A stretch of 64,000 bases of DNA. It comes from Rhizobium leguminosarum (lineage in GTDB: Bacteria > Pseudomonadota > Alphaproteobacteria > Rhizobiales > Rhizobiaceae). The translations under genes were made by a program, and so were the position numbers. The notes under the pieces are model-generated. The model made no database searches, was not told where the DNA came from, and saw only the letters and a program-made list of their open reading frames with translations. This document shows positions 43,711 through 54,929 of the stretch, one piece after another. The stretch is from positions 682,001 to 746,000 of the forward strand of contig NZ_CP025012.1 of NCBI RefSeq assembly GCF_002953715.1, given 5' to 3'. Numbering within the stretch: position 1 is the stretch's first letter; every line of letters begins with the position of its first letter.

Positions 43711-44487
43711 ATGCAGATGTCCGAAATGCAACTGACGAAACGCCGCCTGCTCAGCGGTATCGCCATCGCCGCAGCTGCCGTGGCGCTTGTCGCCTGCAAC
43801 GACAGCAAGGACGCTGCCGATGCTTCGTCCTCCGGCAAGACCATGGCCGACGGCACCAATGTTGACACCATGCAGACGGCGGCCACAGCGGCAACCGAAA
43901 TGCCGGAGTCCGACGGCGATGTCGACATGGCAGAAGTGCTGAAGCCCGGCACGCTGCCGGAGATGGCGCTCGGGAAGGCTGACGCCCCGGTCAAGATCGT
44001 CGAATATATGTCGATGACCTGCCCGCATTGCGCTCATTTCCACAACACCACCTTCGACACGATCAAGCAGAAATATGTCGACAGCGGCAAGGTGCAGTTC
44101 ATCATCCGCGAATTCCCCTTCGACCCGCGCGCCGCCGCAGCCTTCATGCTCGCCCGCTGCAGCGCCTCCAATCCGGAGCAGTTGAGCACGCCGGAACAGT
44201 ATTTCCCGATGGTTTCCATGCTCTTCAAGCAGCAGCAGATCTGGGCCGCCGCCGATGATGGCCGCGCCGCACTGCTGCAGATGTCGAAGCTTGCCGGATT
44301 TACTGAGGATAGCTTCACGAAATGCTTGACGAACCAGAAGCTTCTGGATGAAGTGAATGCCACGCGGGAAAGAGGTTCCAAGGATTTTGGCGTCAATGCC
44401 ACCCCGACTTTCCTGATCAATGGCAAGCGCTACTCTGGAGACATGCCGGTTGAAACCTTGTCGAAGCTCATCGACAGCCTGCTCTGA
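43711..44487 (+). CDS. DsbA-like thiol:disulfide oxidoreductase lipoprotein
   Basis: 258 residues from the ATG at 43711, GGGGA just upstream. A lipobox-like LVAC after the N-terminal helix suggests a membrane-anchored protein. A long acidic/polar linker (to about residue 85) leads to the thioredoxin-like domain with catalytic CPHC (SMTCPHCAHFH) and cis-Pro TPTF (NATPTFLINGKRY). It oxidises or isomerises disulfides in periplasmic proteins. A strong terminator separates it from smc. Confidence 0.9.
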   Translation: MQMSEMQLTKRRLLSGIAIAAAAVALVACNDSKDAADASSSGKTMADGTNVDTMQTAATAATEMPESDGDVDMAEVLKPGTLPEMALGKADAPVKIVEYMSMTCPHCAHFHNTTFDTIKQKYVDSGKVQFIIREFPFDPRAAAAFMLARCSASNPEQLSTPEQYFPMVSMLFKQQQIWAAADDGRAALLQMSKLAGFTEDSFTKCLTNQKLLDEVNATRERGSKDFGVNATPTFLINGKRYSGDMPVETLSKLIDSLL

Positions 44488-44506
44488 ACCGGATCGTTTC
44501 GATAGA

Positions 44507-44541
44507 ACGGGCGCCGGCGAAAGCCGTGCGCCCGTTTTTTT
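44507..44541 (+). terminator. Terminator with GNRA tetraloop after the dsbA-like gene
   Basis: ACGGGCGC and GCGCCCGT form the outer stem, and CGGC-GAAA-GCCG an inner stem with a stable GAAA tetraloop, followed by TTTTTT. It sits 20 bp after the dsbA-like stop and 40 bp before smc. Confidence 0.88.
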
Positions 44542-44583
44542 GTGGCTGCGTGACAAGCCCGTCCCGCGCTGCGGAGCGGCTGC

Positions 44584-47500
44584 ATGAAGTTCAACAAGCT
44601 GCGCCTGGTCGGCTTCAAATCCTTCGTCGAGCCGACGGAATTCATCATCGAGCGGGGACTGACCGGCGTCGTCGGCCCGAACGGCTGCGGCAAGTCGAAC
44701 CTCGTCGAAGCGCTGCGCTGGGTGATGGGCGAGAATTCCTACAAGAACATGCGTGCCTCCGGCATGGACGACGTGATCTTCTCGGGCTCGGGAAACCGCC
44801 CGGCGCGCAACACCGCCGAAGTGGCGCTCTATCTCGACAATGGCGAGCGCACCGCGCCTGCCGCCTTCAACGACAGCGACGAGATCCAGGTCACCCGCCG
44901 CATCGAGCGTGAACAGGGCTCGCTCTATCGCATCAACGGCAAGGAAAGCCGCGCCAAGGACGTGCAGCTGCTGTTTGCCGACGCCTCCACCGGCGCGCGT
45001 TCGCCCTCGATGGTCGGGCAGGGGCGTATCGGCGAGCTGATCCAGGCCAAGCCGCAGGCCCGCCGCCAGCTGCTCGAAGAGGCGGCCGGCATATCCGGCC
45101 TGCATTCCCGCCGCCACGAGGCCGAACTGCGGCTGCGCGCCGCCGAAGGCAATCTCGAGCGTCTCGACGACGTCACCTCGCAGCTCGAAAGCCAGATCGA
45201 GAGCCTGAAGCGCCAGGCCCGCCAGGCAAACCGCTTCAAGACGCTGTCTGCCGATATCCGCGCCCGCGAAGCGATGCTTTTACATATCCGCTGGGTGCAG
45301 GCCAAGGAAGCCGAGGCCGAGGCCGACAGCGCGCTGAACCAGGCGACCTCCGTCGTTGCCGAAAAGGCGCAGATGCAGATGGAGGCGGCGAAGAACCAGG
45401 GCATCGCCAGTCTGAAACTGCCGGAACTGCGCGAGGGCGAGGCGCGTGCCGCTGCCGCCCTGCAGCGCCTGCAGATCGCCAGAAGCCAGCTGGAGGAAGA
45501 TGCCGGCCGCATCCTGCGCCGCCGCGACGAGCTGACCCGCCGTCTCGCCCAGCTTGCGGAGGATATCAGCCGCGAGGAGCGGCTGGTGGCCGACAATGCC
45601 GTCATCCTGGCGAGGCTCGATGCCGAAGAGGCGGAGATTTTAGAAATCCTCGCCGATTCCGGCCGCTATGCCGAGGAAACCCGCGAGGCCTTTGAGGAGG
45701 CGGCGGCAAAACTTGCCGACAGCGAGCGCATCTTCACCCAGCTGACAGCCGAGCGCGCCGAGGCCGCTGCCGGCCGCAACCAGCTGGAACGCGCCATCCG
45801 TGATCTCACGGACCGCCGGATGCGCCTCGAACGCCAGATGGATGAGGCAAACCAGGAACTGTCAGCCGTCGGCGAGAAGATCGCCGGCCTGCCCGATCCC
45901 GACGAAAAACGCGCCATCGTCGAGGCCGGCGAGATCGCCGTCGCCGACGCGGAAGCCGCCGTTCAGGTGGTCGACCAGGCACTTGCGAGCGCCCGCCAGA
46001 CCGAGGCGCTGTCGCGCGCGCCGGTCGATCAGGCCCGTTCGAGCCTGAATGCGCTGGAGACCGAGGCGCGCACCATTTCCCGCATGCTGGCCGCTGGTGC
46101 CGCGGCTGGGAAGTTTCCGCCGGTTGCCGACGAGCTGAAGGTCGATCGCGGTTTTGAGACCGCACTCGGTGCTGCCCTCGGCGACGATCTGGAATCGCCG
46201 CTCGATGCCGAGGCGCCGGCCCATTGGTCGGACAATGGTGATGGCGCCGCCGATCCGGCATTGCCATCAGGTGTTGCGCCGCTGCTGACCCATGTTCGCG
46301 CCCCCGCCGCACTCACCCGCCGCCTGCGCCAGATCGGCCTTGTCGCGGAAGGGGAGGCGCAGTCGCTGATGGCGGCGCTGAAGCCCGGCCAGCGGCTGGT
46401 GACCAAAGAGGGCGCGGTCTATCGCTGGGATGGCCACGTCACCGGTGCCGATGCCCCGAGTGCGGCGGCGCTCCGCCTTGCCCAGAAGAACCGCCTGGCC
46501 GAGCTCGAAAGCGAAGCAGCCCTTGCCCGCGACGTGCTTGCCGAAGCCGAAGAGCGGCAGGCAGCCGCCGCCGAAGCAATCCGCGCTGAGGAGCGCCGGC
46601 TTGCCGAGGCCCGCGACATGAGCCGCCTGTCGGCGCGTCATCTCGCCGAAGCGCGCGATGCGCTTGCCGCCGCCGAGCGTGCCTCCGGCGATCTCATTCG
46701 CCGCCGCGATGTCGTCAGCGAGGCCGCCAGCCAGCTGCGCGCGCAGCTGGAGGAGATCGCCGTCCAGGAAGAGAATGCCCGCATCGAGCTGGAAGACGCG
46801 CCCGATCTGACTGCGATCGACGAGCGGCTGCGGTTCCAGCAGGCGGAAGTTGCGACCGATCGCGGCGCGCTGGCCGAAAGCCGCGCACGCCACGAAAGCC
46901 TGGCGAGGGAAAACGAAGCCCGCCAGCGCCGCATCATGGCGATCGGCCAGGAGCGCGACACCTGGCGCCAGCGGGCGGCAAGCGCCGAAGATCATGTCGC
47001 GACGCTGCGCGAACGCGAGGAAGAGGCGCGCGAAGAGGCAGCCGAGCTCGAACTGGCGCCGGACGAATTCGACGATAAGCGCCGCGCCCTGCTCAGCGAA
47101 TTGCAAAAGGCCGAGGAGGCGCGCCGCCAGGCCAGCGATCTTCTGGCCGAGGCCGAACGCATCCAGCGCGAGGCCGACCAAAAGGCGACGACGGCACTGT
47201 CGGAACTTGCCGAACGCCGTGAACGCCGCGGCCGTGCCGAGGAGCGTCTCGTCTCCGCCCGCGAGAAGCGGCAGGAAAGCGAAGGCCGCATCCGCGAGGT
47301 CCTGAACGTCGCGCCGCACGAGGCGCTGCAGCTGACCGGGCGCCCGACCATGCAGGCGCTTCCCGATCCGCGCGAAGTTGAGCGCGAGCTGGAGCGCCTG
47401 AGGATCGAGCGCGAGCGGCTCGGCGCCGTCAACCTGCGCGCCGACGAGGAACAGAAGGAGCTGAGCGAGAAGCTCGAAGCGCTGATCAAGGAACGCGACG

Positions 47501-48045
47501 ACGTCATCGATGCGATCCGCAAGCTGCGCGGCGCCATCCAGAGCCTCAACCGCGAGGGCCGCGAACGGCTGATCGCCGCCTTCGACATCGTCAACGCCCA
47601 GTTCCAGCGGCTGTTCACCCATCTTTTCGGCGGCGGCACCGCCGAGCTGCAGCTGATCGAATCCGACGATCCGCTCGAAGCCGGCCTCGAAATCCTCGCC
47701 CGTCCGCCCGGCAAGAAGCCGCAGACCATGACGCTGCTCTCCGGCGGCGAACAGGCGCTGACGGCAATGGCGCTGATCTTTGCCGTCTTCCTCACCAATC
47801 CGGCGCCGATCTGCGTGCTCGACGAAGTGGACGCGCCGCTCGACGACCATAATGTCGAGCGCTACTGCAATCTGATGGACGAAATGGCGGCCTCCACCGA
47901 AACCCGCTTCGTCATCATCACCCACAATCCGATCACCATGGCCCGCATGAACCGCCTCTTCGGCGTCACCATGGCCGAACAGGGCGTCTCCCAACTCGTC
48001 TCCGTCGACCTGCAAATGGCCGAGCGCCTGCGCGAGATTGCCTGA
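44584..48045 (+). CDS. smc: Chromosome segregation protein SMC
   Basis: 1153 residues. Walker A GPNGCGKS is at 31-38. Two long Glu/Arg/Ala-rich coiled coils flank a hinge at roughly 490-640 (GKFPPVADELKVDRGFETALGAALGDDLESPLDAEAP). The C-terminal head has the ABC signature LLSGGEQALTAMALIF and Walker B ICVLDEVDAPLDDHNVERY. It organises and segregates the chromosome with ScpA/B. The single-chain form and size are usual for alphaproteobacteria. The start is the first ATG after the preceding terminator. Confidence 0.97.
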   Translation: MKFNKLRLVGFKSFVEPTEFIIERGLTGVVGPNGCGKSNLVEALRWVMGENSYKNMRASGMDDVIFSGSGNRPARNTAEVALYLDNGERTAPAAFNDSDEIQVTRRIEREQGSLYRINGKESRAKDVQLLFADASTGARSPSMVGQGRIGELIQAKPQARRQLLEEAAGISGLHSRRHEAELRLRAAEGNLERLDDVTSQLESQIESLKRQARQANRFKTLSADIRAREAMLLHIRWVQAKEAEAEADSALNQATSVVAEKAQMQMEAAKNQGIASLKLPELREGEARAAAALQRLQIARSQLEEDAGRILRRRDELTRRLAQLAEDISREERLVADNAVILARLDAEEAEILEILADSGRYAEETREAFEEAAAKLADSERIFTQLTAERAEAAAGRNQLERAIRDLTDRRMRLERQMDEANQELSAVGEKIAGLPDPDEKRAIVEAGEIAVADAEAAVQVVDQALASARQTEALSRAPVDQARSSLNALETEARTISRMLAAGAAAGKFPPVADELKVDRGFETALGAALGDDLESPLDAEAPAHWSDNGDGAADPALPSGVAPLLTHVRAPAALTRRLRQIGLVAEGEAQSLMAALKPGQRLVTKEGAVYRWDGHVTGADAPSAAALRLAQKNRLAELESEAALARDVLAEAEERQAAAAEAIRAEERRLAEARDMSRLSARHLAEARDALAAAERASGDLIRRRDVVSEAASQLRAQLEEIAVQEENARIELEDAPDLTAIDERLRFQQAEVATDRGALAESRARHESLARENEARQRRIMAIGQERDTWRQRAASAEDHVATLREREEEAREEAAELELAPDEFDDKRRALLSELQKAEEARRQASDLLAEAERIQREADQKATTALSELAERRERRGRAEERLVSAREKRQESEGRIREVLNVAPHEALQLTGRPTMQALPDPREVERELERLRIERERLGAVNLRADEEQKELSEKLEALIKERDDVIDAIRKLRGAIQSLNREGRERLIAAFDIVNAQFQRLFTHLFGGGTAELQLIESDDPLEAGLEILARPPGKKPQTMTLLSGGEQALTAMALIFAVFLTNPAPICVLDEVDAPLDDHNVERYCNLMDEMAASTETRFVIITHNPITMARMNRLFGVTMAEQGVSQLVSVDLQMAERLREIA

Positions 48046-48127
48046 GGTTTTCGACGAACGCGTTTTCTGCGTCGGGGAAGGGCTGGCTGTCACTGGACAT
48101 CCCGGCCCAGGGGATTGGCGAGAGCAG

Positions 48128-48298
48128 CCCCTCATCCGCCTGCCGGCACCAGCCGGGGTCGAGCCACGGGTCTCGACCCGTCCTTCGGACCCCCGTAAAC
48201 GGGGCGAAGGGACATGCCGCGCGCTCTCCGTTCCCACCTCGCTCTCGCAAGGCACGTCCCCTCGCCCCGCGAGCGGGGAGAGGGTTAGGGTGAGGGGC
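48128..48298. repeat. Intergenic mosaic repeat, copy B (long form, reverse)
   Basis: Reverse orientation relative to copy A: starts with CCCCTCATCCGCCTGCC, includes CGGGTCTCGACCCGTCC and GTAAACGGGGCGAAGGG, and ends GGGTTAGGGTGAGGGG. Belongs to the five-copy family. Confidence 0.85.
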
Positions 48299-48948
48299 AA
48301 GCCGTTAGCTCCAACCGGACAGCAGTGGGCTTGACCCGAGCATCCATGGAGCCGCCGAGCGCAGGCGCAATTTCAGCAAAGGTGCGGCGCGGTTTTGCGT
48401 CCATAAATTGCGTAAAATCAAGGGCCGAGCAATAAACACCAAAAAAGGTCGGCTCTCTTGTCGCTTGTACCCCATTTGGGTGATGCTCTTTTCGCTGACT
48501 TGCATTAGAAGTTGTTTCAACGCAACCTAATTACTCCGCTGGAAAGCGGGCGACCAAAGGTTGCGCATTGTCGAATTTGCGTGCGGTTTTCCGGGCGAGG
48601 GCAAGAACCGGAAACCGAGAGCAAATCTTGGGAAGTAGCGATCTATTTTCTCAGGAATTGCGTATGACGAGGTCAGAGCGGTTCTGTTTTACAAAAAGCT
48701 GAGCCGTTCCTGGGTTGAGGGACCCCCCGTCCGGTTTTCCTGGCCGGACGGAAACAAGGCTTTGCGGGACATTGTTGCAGTCCCGCAAAGCTTTTTTTGT
48801 GCCTTGTTTTCTGTTTGGGCGCCTTTCAACCGTTTCGATGCCGGCCGCGGCCAAGATTTATTGTGCAGCGCAACATTCTGCCGCATTTGTCGATTTTCAT
48901 TTCAACACCAACGGATTAAGCTGATCCCGATTTGGTGTTGGGGGGAAG
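48299..48948. other. Long non-coding leader region before ppdK with twin hairpins
   Basis: A 650-bp stretch without a convincing gene. At 48727-48751 lies CCGTCCGG-ttttcctgg-CCGGACGG. At 48759-48798 lies GCTTTGCGGGAC-attgttgca-GTCCCGCAAAGC then TTTTTTT, a very strong terminator. It could end a short RNA transcribed from around 48600, see findings. Confidence 0.6.
48759..48798 (+). terminator. Strong Rho-independent terminator upstream of ppdK
   Basis: A perfect 12-bp stem GCTTTGCGGGAC/GTCCCGCAAAGC with a 9-base loop and a seven-T tract. It lies 150 bp before ppdK and over 700 bp after smc, so it more likely ends a separate short transcript, or attenuates ppdK, than ends smc. Confidence 0.8.
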
Positions 48949-51654
<2,706 letters not shown>

Positions 51655-51691
51655 GATATTCGGTGGAGTCTGGGGCAGGGTGCTCGAGGGC

Positions 51692-51970
51692 TCAGTGATG
51701 CCGCCGCCAGCGATCGCGGTAGATATAAGGCCCGTTCAGCTCCCAGGCCATGTTGTTCATCATCTCAGCGCTTTGCGCCCGCGATTCGGCGCGCCGGTCG
51801 AGATCGATGCGCTGCAGGCAGGTGGCAAAACCATCCGTGCCGCGCCGGAAGCCGTAGCTCAGGCACCGCTGCTCATCCGCCGCCCGCCGCTCCTCCGGCG
51901 TCATCGTCTGGCAGGCGGAAAGCCCGGCGACGATCGTGGCCATGACGGTGATGAGAAGACGAATGCGCAT
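51692..51970 (-). CDS. Small lipoprotein
   Basis: 92 residues from the ATG at 51970 (AAGGA upstream). A signal peptide with lipobox VAGLSAC is followed by a short charged part (QTMTPEERRAADEQRCLSYGFRRGTDGFATCLQRIDLDRRAESRAQSAEMMNNM) with two cysteines. The CLSYGFRRGTDGFATCLQ pattern is shared by many small rhizobial lipoproteins as I recall. Convergent with ppdK. Confidence 0.75.
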   Translation of the reverse strand: MRIRLLITVMATIVAGLSACQTMTPEERRAADEQRCLSYGFRRGTDGFATCLQRIDLDRRAESRAQSAEMMNNMAWELNGPYIYRDRWRRHH

Positions 51971-52062
51971 TGGTGTGTTCCTTGGAATGCATTTTCCCCG
52001 AGGAAAGGCCATTCGGGCGAGGGCGTCAAGCCGTCCTTGGCCTGGGAGATCGCTGAGGCCAG

Positions 52063-52199
52063 CCCCTCATCCGGCTGCCGCCACCTTCTCCCCGCTCGCG
52101 GGGCGAAGGGACCATGCCGCGACCTCTCCGTTCCCCTTCCACCTCTCGCGTGGCACGTCCCCTCGCCCCGTTTACGGGGAGAGGGTTAGGGTGAGGGGC
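52063..52199. repeat. Intergenic mosaic repeat, copy C (short form)
   Basis: Same orientation as copy B but without the ~35-bp GGTCTCGACCCGTCCTTCGG block. Starts CCCCTCATCCGGCTGCC, with CTCCCCGCTCGCGGGGCG inside, ends GGGTTAGGGTGAGGGG. Confidence 0.85.
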
Positions 52200-52234
52200 A
52201 GCCATCGGCACGAACTAACAGCAGCGGTGACGCT

Positions 52235-52432
52235 CTACGCCGCCCCCGCCGGATCCCCGATCGGCAGCAGCGCCGGATTGAGCGGCGGATCCTGCGGGTT
52301 CTTCGTATCGGCCGGATCTTGCGCTGGTGTCAGCGGCGGTTTTTGCTGGATGGGGTCGGGAATGCCGGGGGTCGGCGTTGGGCCGCGCGGCGTATCGGCA
52401 TTGGGTGTCGGGATCGGGTCTCTGTTGGGCAT
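52235..52432 (-). CDS. Small proline-rich protein
   Basis: 65 residues from the ATG at 52432, with AAGGAGG perfectly placed upstream. Composition is dominated by Pro, Asp, Asn and Thr (NRDPIPTPNADTPRGPTPTPGIPDPIQQKPPLTPAQDPAD...), with no hydrophobic segment, so it is most likely disordered in the cytoplasm. Function unknown. The excellent ribosome site is the main support for translation. Confidence 0.65.
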   Translation of the reverse strand: MPNRDPIPTPNADTPRGPTPTPGIPDPIQQKPPLTPAQDPADTKNPQDPPLNPALLPIGDPAGAA

Positions 52433-52587
52433 GATCGCCTCCTTTTCGAAAAAGGAACGGCAGCCTCGGCACTTGGTTCCACTTTCGCCGGCCAACCTTT
52501 CTATGCATGAGGGGCATTCCTATGTATGAGGCCTTGTATGAGGAAAGCATGGCCGCTCCCTGAGAGGCCGGAAGCAGTGGAACGAGC

Positions 52588-52833
52588 ATGGCCCTTCGCG
52601 ATCGATTTTCGAAAAAACTGAGCTGTCCGCAATGCGGCAATGAGGGCTTTGCCGAAGCCTCGGAAGTTGATGATCCCAAGCGCAAGCACCCGGATTTCAA
52701 GGTCGATCAGCTGCCGCGCGGCTTTGGCGTGCAGCGGCCTTCCAACCACCAAGAAAACTTCGTCATCAAATGCGAATGCGGGCGCAAGTTCCCGTTCCGC
52801 AGTGTTGCGGAAGCCGCGGCCGAGCGCCGCTGA
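52588..52833 (+). CDS. Small zinc-ribbon-like protein
   Basis: 81 residues. CPQCG near the N-terminus and CECG later (KCECGRKF) make a plausible two-pair zinc site. The middle GFAEASEVDDPKRKHPDFKVDQLPRGFGVQRPSNHQENFVIK is polar. It is small, cytoplasmic, and probably a nucleic-acid- or protein-binding accessory. Function unknown; no operon partner. Confidence 0.65.
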   Translation: MALRDRFSKKLSCPQCGNEGFAEASEVDDPKRKHPDFKVDQLPRGFGVQRPSNHQENFVIKCECGRKFPFRSVAEAAAERR

Positions 52834-52848
52834 CATCATGATCTAGAA

Positions 52849-53241
52849 CTAGATCCGCTCCAGCAATTCGATGAAGGCATCGGCGAAACGCACCAGGGGC
52901 GCGGTCTCTTCATCCGGTGCCTGCATGCGGATCTCGGTGCCGTGACCGTCGAGCAGCGCCAGCACGACGCGCATGTCCTGGCCGTCGTCCGGAATGCGCA
53001 GCACGGCAATGCGCCGGCAATCCTGGACGAGGCCTCCGGCCGGAAGGTCGAACAGCAGTTCGCCGCCGGAGCGTGCCGCCGCCTGGCGCACTGCCTCGCA
53101 GAAGCCGGCATCGCCGCCGGCATAACCTTCGAGCGAAAGTTCGAGCTCGAGCAGCTCCATCGGCAGCATCGGCTCGGACTGATGGTCGATCCCGCCAAGC
53201 GCAGACGCCTGCGGCCTTGCTGCAATCTCGGGTGAAATCAT
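52849..53241 (-). CDS. Hypothetical protein
   Basis: 130 residues, convergent with the zinc-ribbon gene. It has an acidic alpha/beta composition with MELLELELSLEGYAGGDAGFCEAVRQAAARSGGELLFDLPAGG and VLALLDGHGTEIRMQAPDEETAPLVRFADAFIELLE. No signal peptide, membrane segment or family is recognised. Coding is supported by codon bias and a GGAGA near its start. Confidence 0.55.
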   Translation of the reverse strand: MISPEIAARPQASALGGIDHQSEPMLPMELLELELSLEGYAGGDAGFCEAVRQAAARSGGELLFDLPAGGLVQDCRRIAVLRIPDDGQDMRVVLALLDGHGTEIRMQAPDEETAPLVRFADAFIELLERI

Positions 53242-53403
53242 CCCGTCTCTCCTCTACATCTGGAGATAAAACCCCGGCAGAATGACCTTTTTTTGACATA
53301 TCAGCAAGGGCTTATGAAGCAACCGCCGGTTCGTCATGGCCTTCGCCGTGGATTCCAACGCATTGCTTCAGACAATAGTTTCAATTTAGCCGAATCTTGC
53401 CCC

Positions 53404-53517
53404 AGATCCGGATGATTTTAGGCCGGGCCGGCCTAAAATCTGAATCCGGATCTAAATCAAAGAATAGAGCATGATGTCGTCCGAAAACCGCTTCACACTT
53501 TTCGGCATCATGCTCTA
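53404..53517. repeat. RIME1-like element: two adjacent large palindromes
   Basis: First palindrome: AGATCCGGAT (53404-53413) pairs with ATCCGGATCT (53444-53453), and inside it TTTTAGGCC (53416) pairs with GGCCTAAAA. Second: TAGAGCATGATG...CATCATGCTCTA at 53465-53517, with CCGAAAA/TTTTCGG inside. Two large palindromes in about 110 bp match the known Rhizobium intergenic mosaic element RIME1 as I remember it. Confidence 0.8.
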
Positions 53518-53580
53518 AACAGGGTTGAGGCGATTTGCGTGGTCGAACGCGCGGGCGCTGACGAGCAACCGGTAAGTTTG

Positions 53581-54492
53581 ATGGCCATCCGCTTCGACCG
53601 TCCCGTTTCCAACGCCGCCCGCTTTTCGCGGCTGCTCGGGGCGTTTTCCCTGGTGCTGGCGCTGGCGGTGATGATCGCCCACCGCTTCGGCGGCCTAGCC
53701 ACACCCTATCTGGTGCTGCTGCTGATTGCCGCCGCCGGCGGCGCGCTGCTTTCCGCCATGCTCGCCGCAGTCGGGCTGCGCAGCCTCTGGATGACCGGGG
53801 CCGATGGCGGGCTGGCGGCGCTGGCGGCGCTGATTTACGCCGCCTTTCCGCTGGGGCTTGGCGCCTATGCCACCGAGAAGTATCTGACGCTGCCTGATAT
53901 CTACGACATATCAACCGATCCGGTCTCGGTGCCGGACTGGCTATCGCCGCCGCACTCCGACCAGATCTGGCTGAAGCGCAACGTTGATGTGACGCCGGAG
54001 GATCGTGAAAAGCAGCTCGCCGCCTATCCCGAACTTACCGGCCGGCGCTATGAGGGCGCGCTCGACCGCGTGCTCGAAGCGGTGCGCAAGGTCGCCAAGA
54101 TGAGCGGCATTACCATCACCAAGAGCAGTGGCGACACCGAGCCCGGCCGCGATCCCGAGGATAAGCCGGTCAAGCCGCCGCCGGCGAGCGATGATGCGGT
54201 GGCCGATGCGCCCGATATCGTCCCCGTGCCGACGCCGCGCCCCTATGACGACGATGTCGCCAAGCTGATCCGCGGCGCCAACGGCGTGACGCTGCAGGGC
54301 ACCACCCGCACGCTGATCCTCGGCCTGCGCTTCGATATCATCATTCGCCTCCGCGAAGAGGCCGAGACCACCTTCGTCGACATCCGAGTCGCCTCCCGCT
54401 ACGGCCAACACGACCTCGGCTTCAGCGCCGAAATCGCCGGCGATTATCTGAAGGCGCTGGATGCCGAACTCTTGGGGATTGCGGGTGGGTGA
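53581..54492 (+). CDS. DUF1499 membrane protein
   Basis: 303 residues from the ATG at 53581; a GTG at 53539 would add 14 and cannot be ruled out. About three N-terminal membrane helices (residues 15-100) are followed by a soluble domain with the DUF1499 pattern (DIYDISTDPVSVPDWLSPP..., ...RYEGALDRVLEAVRKVAK, ...TTFVDIRVASRYGQHDLG). An acidic/Pro linker lies between. The stop codon is supplied by the first unit of the 58-bp tandem repeat. Confidence 0.82.
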   Translation: MAIRFDRPVSNAARFSRLLGAFSLVLALAVMIAHRFGGLATPYLVLLLIAAAGGALLSAMLAAVGLRSLWMTGADGGLAALAALIYAAFPLGLGAYATEKYLTLPDIYDISTDPVSVPDWLSPPHSDQIWLKRNVDVTPEDREKQLAAYPELTGRRYEGALDRVLEAVRKVAKMSGITITKSSGDTEPGRDPEDKPVKPPPASDDAVADAPDIVPVPTPRPYDDDVAKLIRGANGVTLQGTTRTLILGLRFDIIIRLREEAETTFVDIRVASRYGQHDLGFSAEIAGDYLKALDAELLGIAGG

Positions 54493-54600
54493 GCCGCGGT
54501 GCCGCCAACGGCGGCAGCAATCGATCCAGTGAATCGATTGCAGTGGGTGAGCCGCGATGGCGCAACGCGCCAGCAATCGATCCAGTGAATCGATTGTAGC
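54487..54600. repeat. Two tandem 58/56-bp double-hairpin units
   Basis: Unit 1 is 54487-54544 and unit 2 is 54545-54600. Each has a variable first hairpin (GCCGCC-AAC-GGCGGC in unit 1, TGGCGC-AAC-GCGCCA in unit 2) and a fixed second one (CAATCGAT-ccagtga-ATCGATTG). The DUF1499 stop codon at 54490-54492 lies inside unit 1. Confidence 0.85.
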
Positions 54601-54733
54601 GGCGAACGCCCTGAGCCCAAGCGAAGGGCCGGGAGAGGGTGCGGCAAACTCGGCGCACTTACACCGCATCAAAGGAGGAGAGGGGGCTGCTGTGGGAAGC
54701 GAGGTCCGCGGCCGAGGAGACCGCCGAGACCAG

Positions 54734-54872
54734 CCCCTCATCCGGCTGCCGGCACCTTCTCCCCGTAAACGGGGCGAAGGGGAATCGCCGCAACCTCTCC
54801 GTTCCTCGCCCATCTCTCGTTTGGCACGTCCCCTCTCCCCGTTTTTACGGGGAGAGGGTTAGGGTGAGGGGC
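54734..54872. repeat. Intergenic mosaic repeat, copy D (short form)
   Basis: Same orientation as B and C. CCCCTCATCCGGCTGCCGG, then CTCCCCGTAAACGGGG, CTCTCCCCGTTTTTACGGGG and GGGTTAGGGTGAGGGG at the edge. Confidence 0.85.
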
Positions 54873-54929
54873 AGGCATCCGCGCAAACCGAACAGCGCAT
54901 TTGCCATCCGCGCGAAGGCAGAGACCCAC

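Noticed and set aside
46267..48300. A 677-codon open frame opposite smc
   Set aside because: Antisense of the coiled-coil and head region of SMC, a common artefact of GC-rich repetitive codons.
48305..48520. A 71-codon minus-strand open frame near the ppdK leader
   Set aside because: No ribosome site, odd composition, overlaps the non-coding gap; treated as chance.
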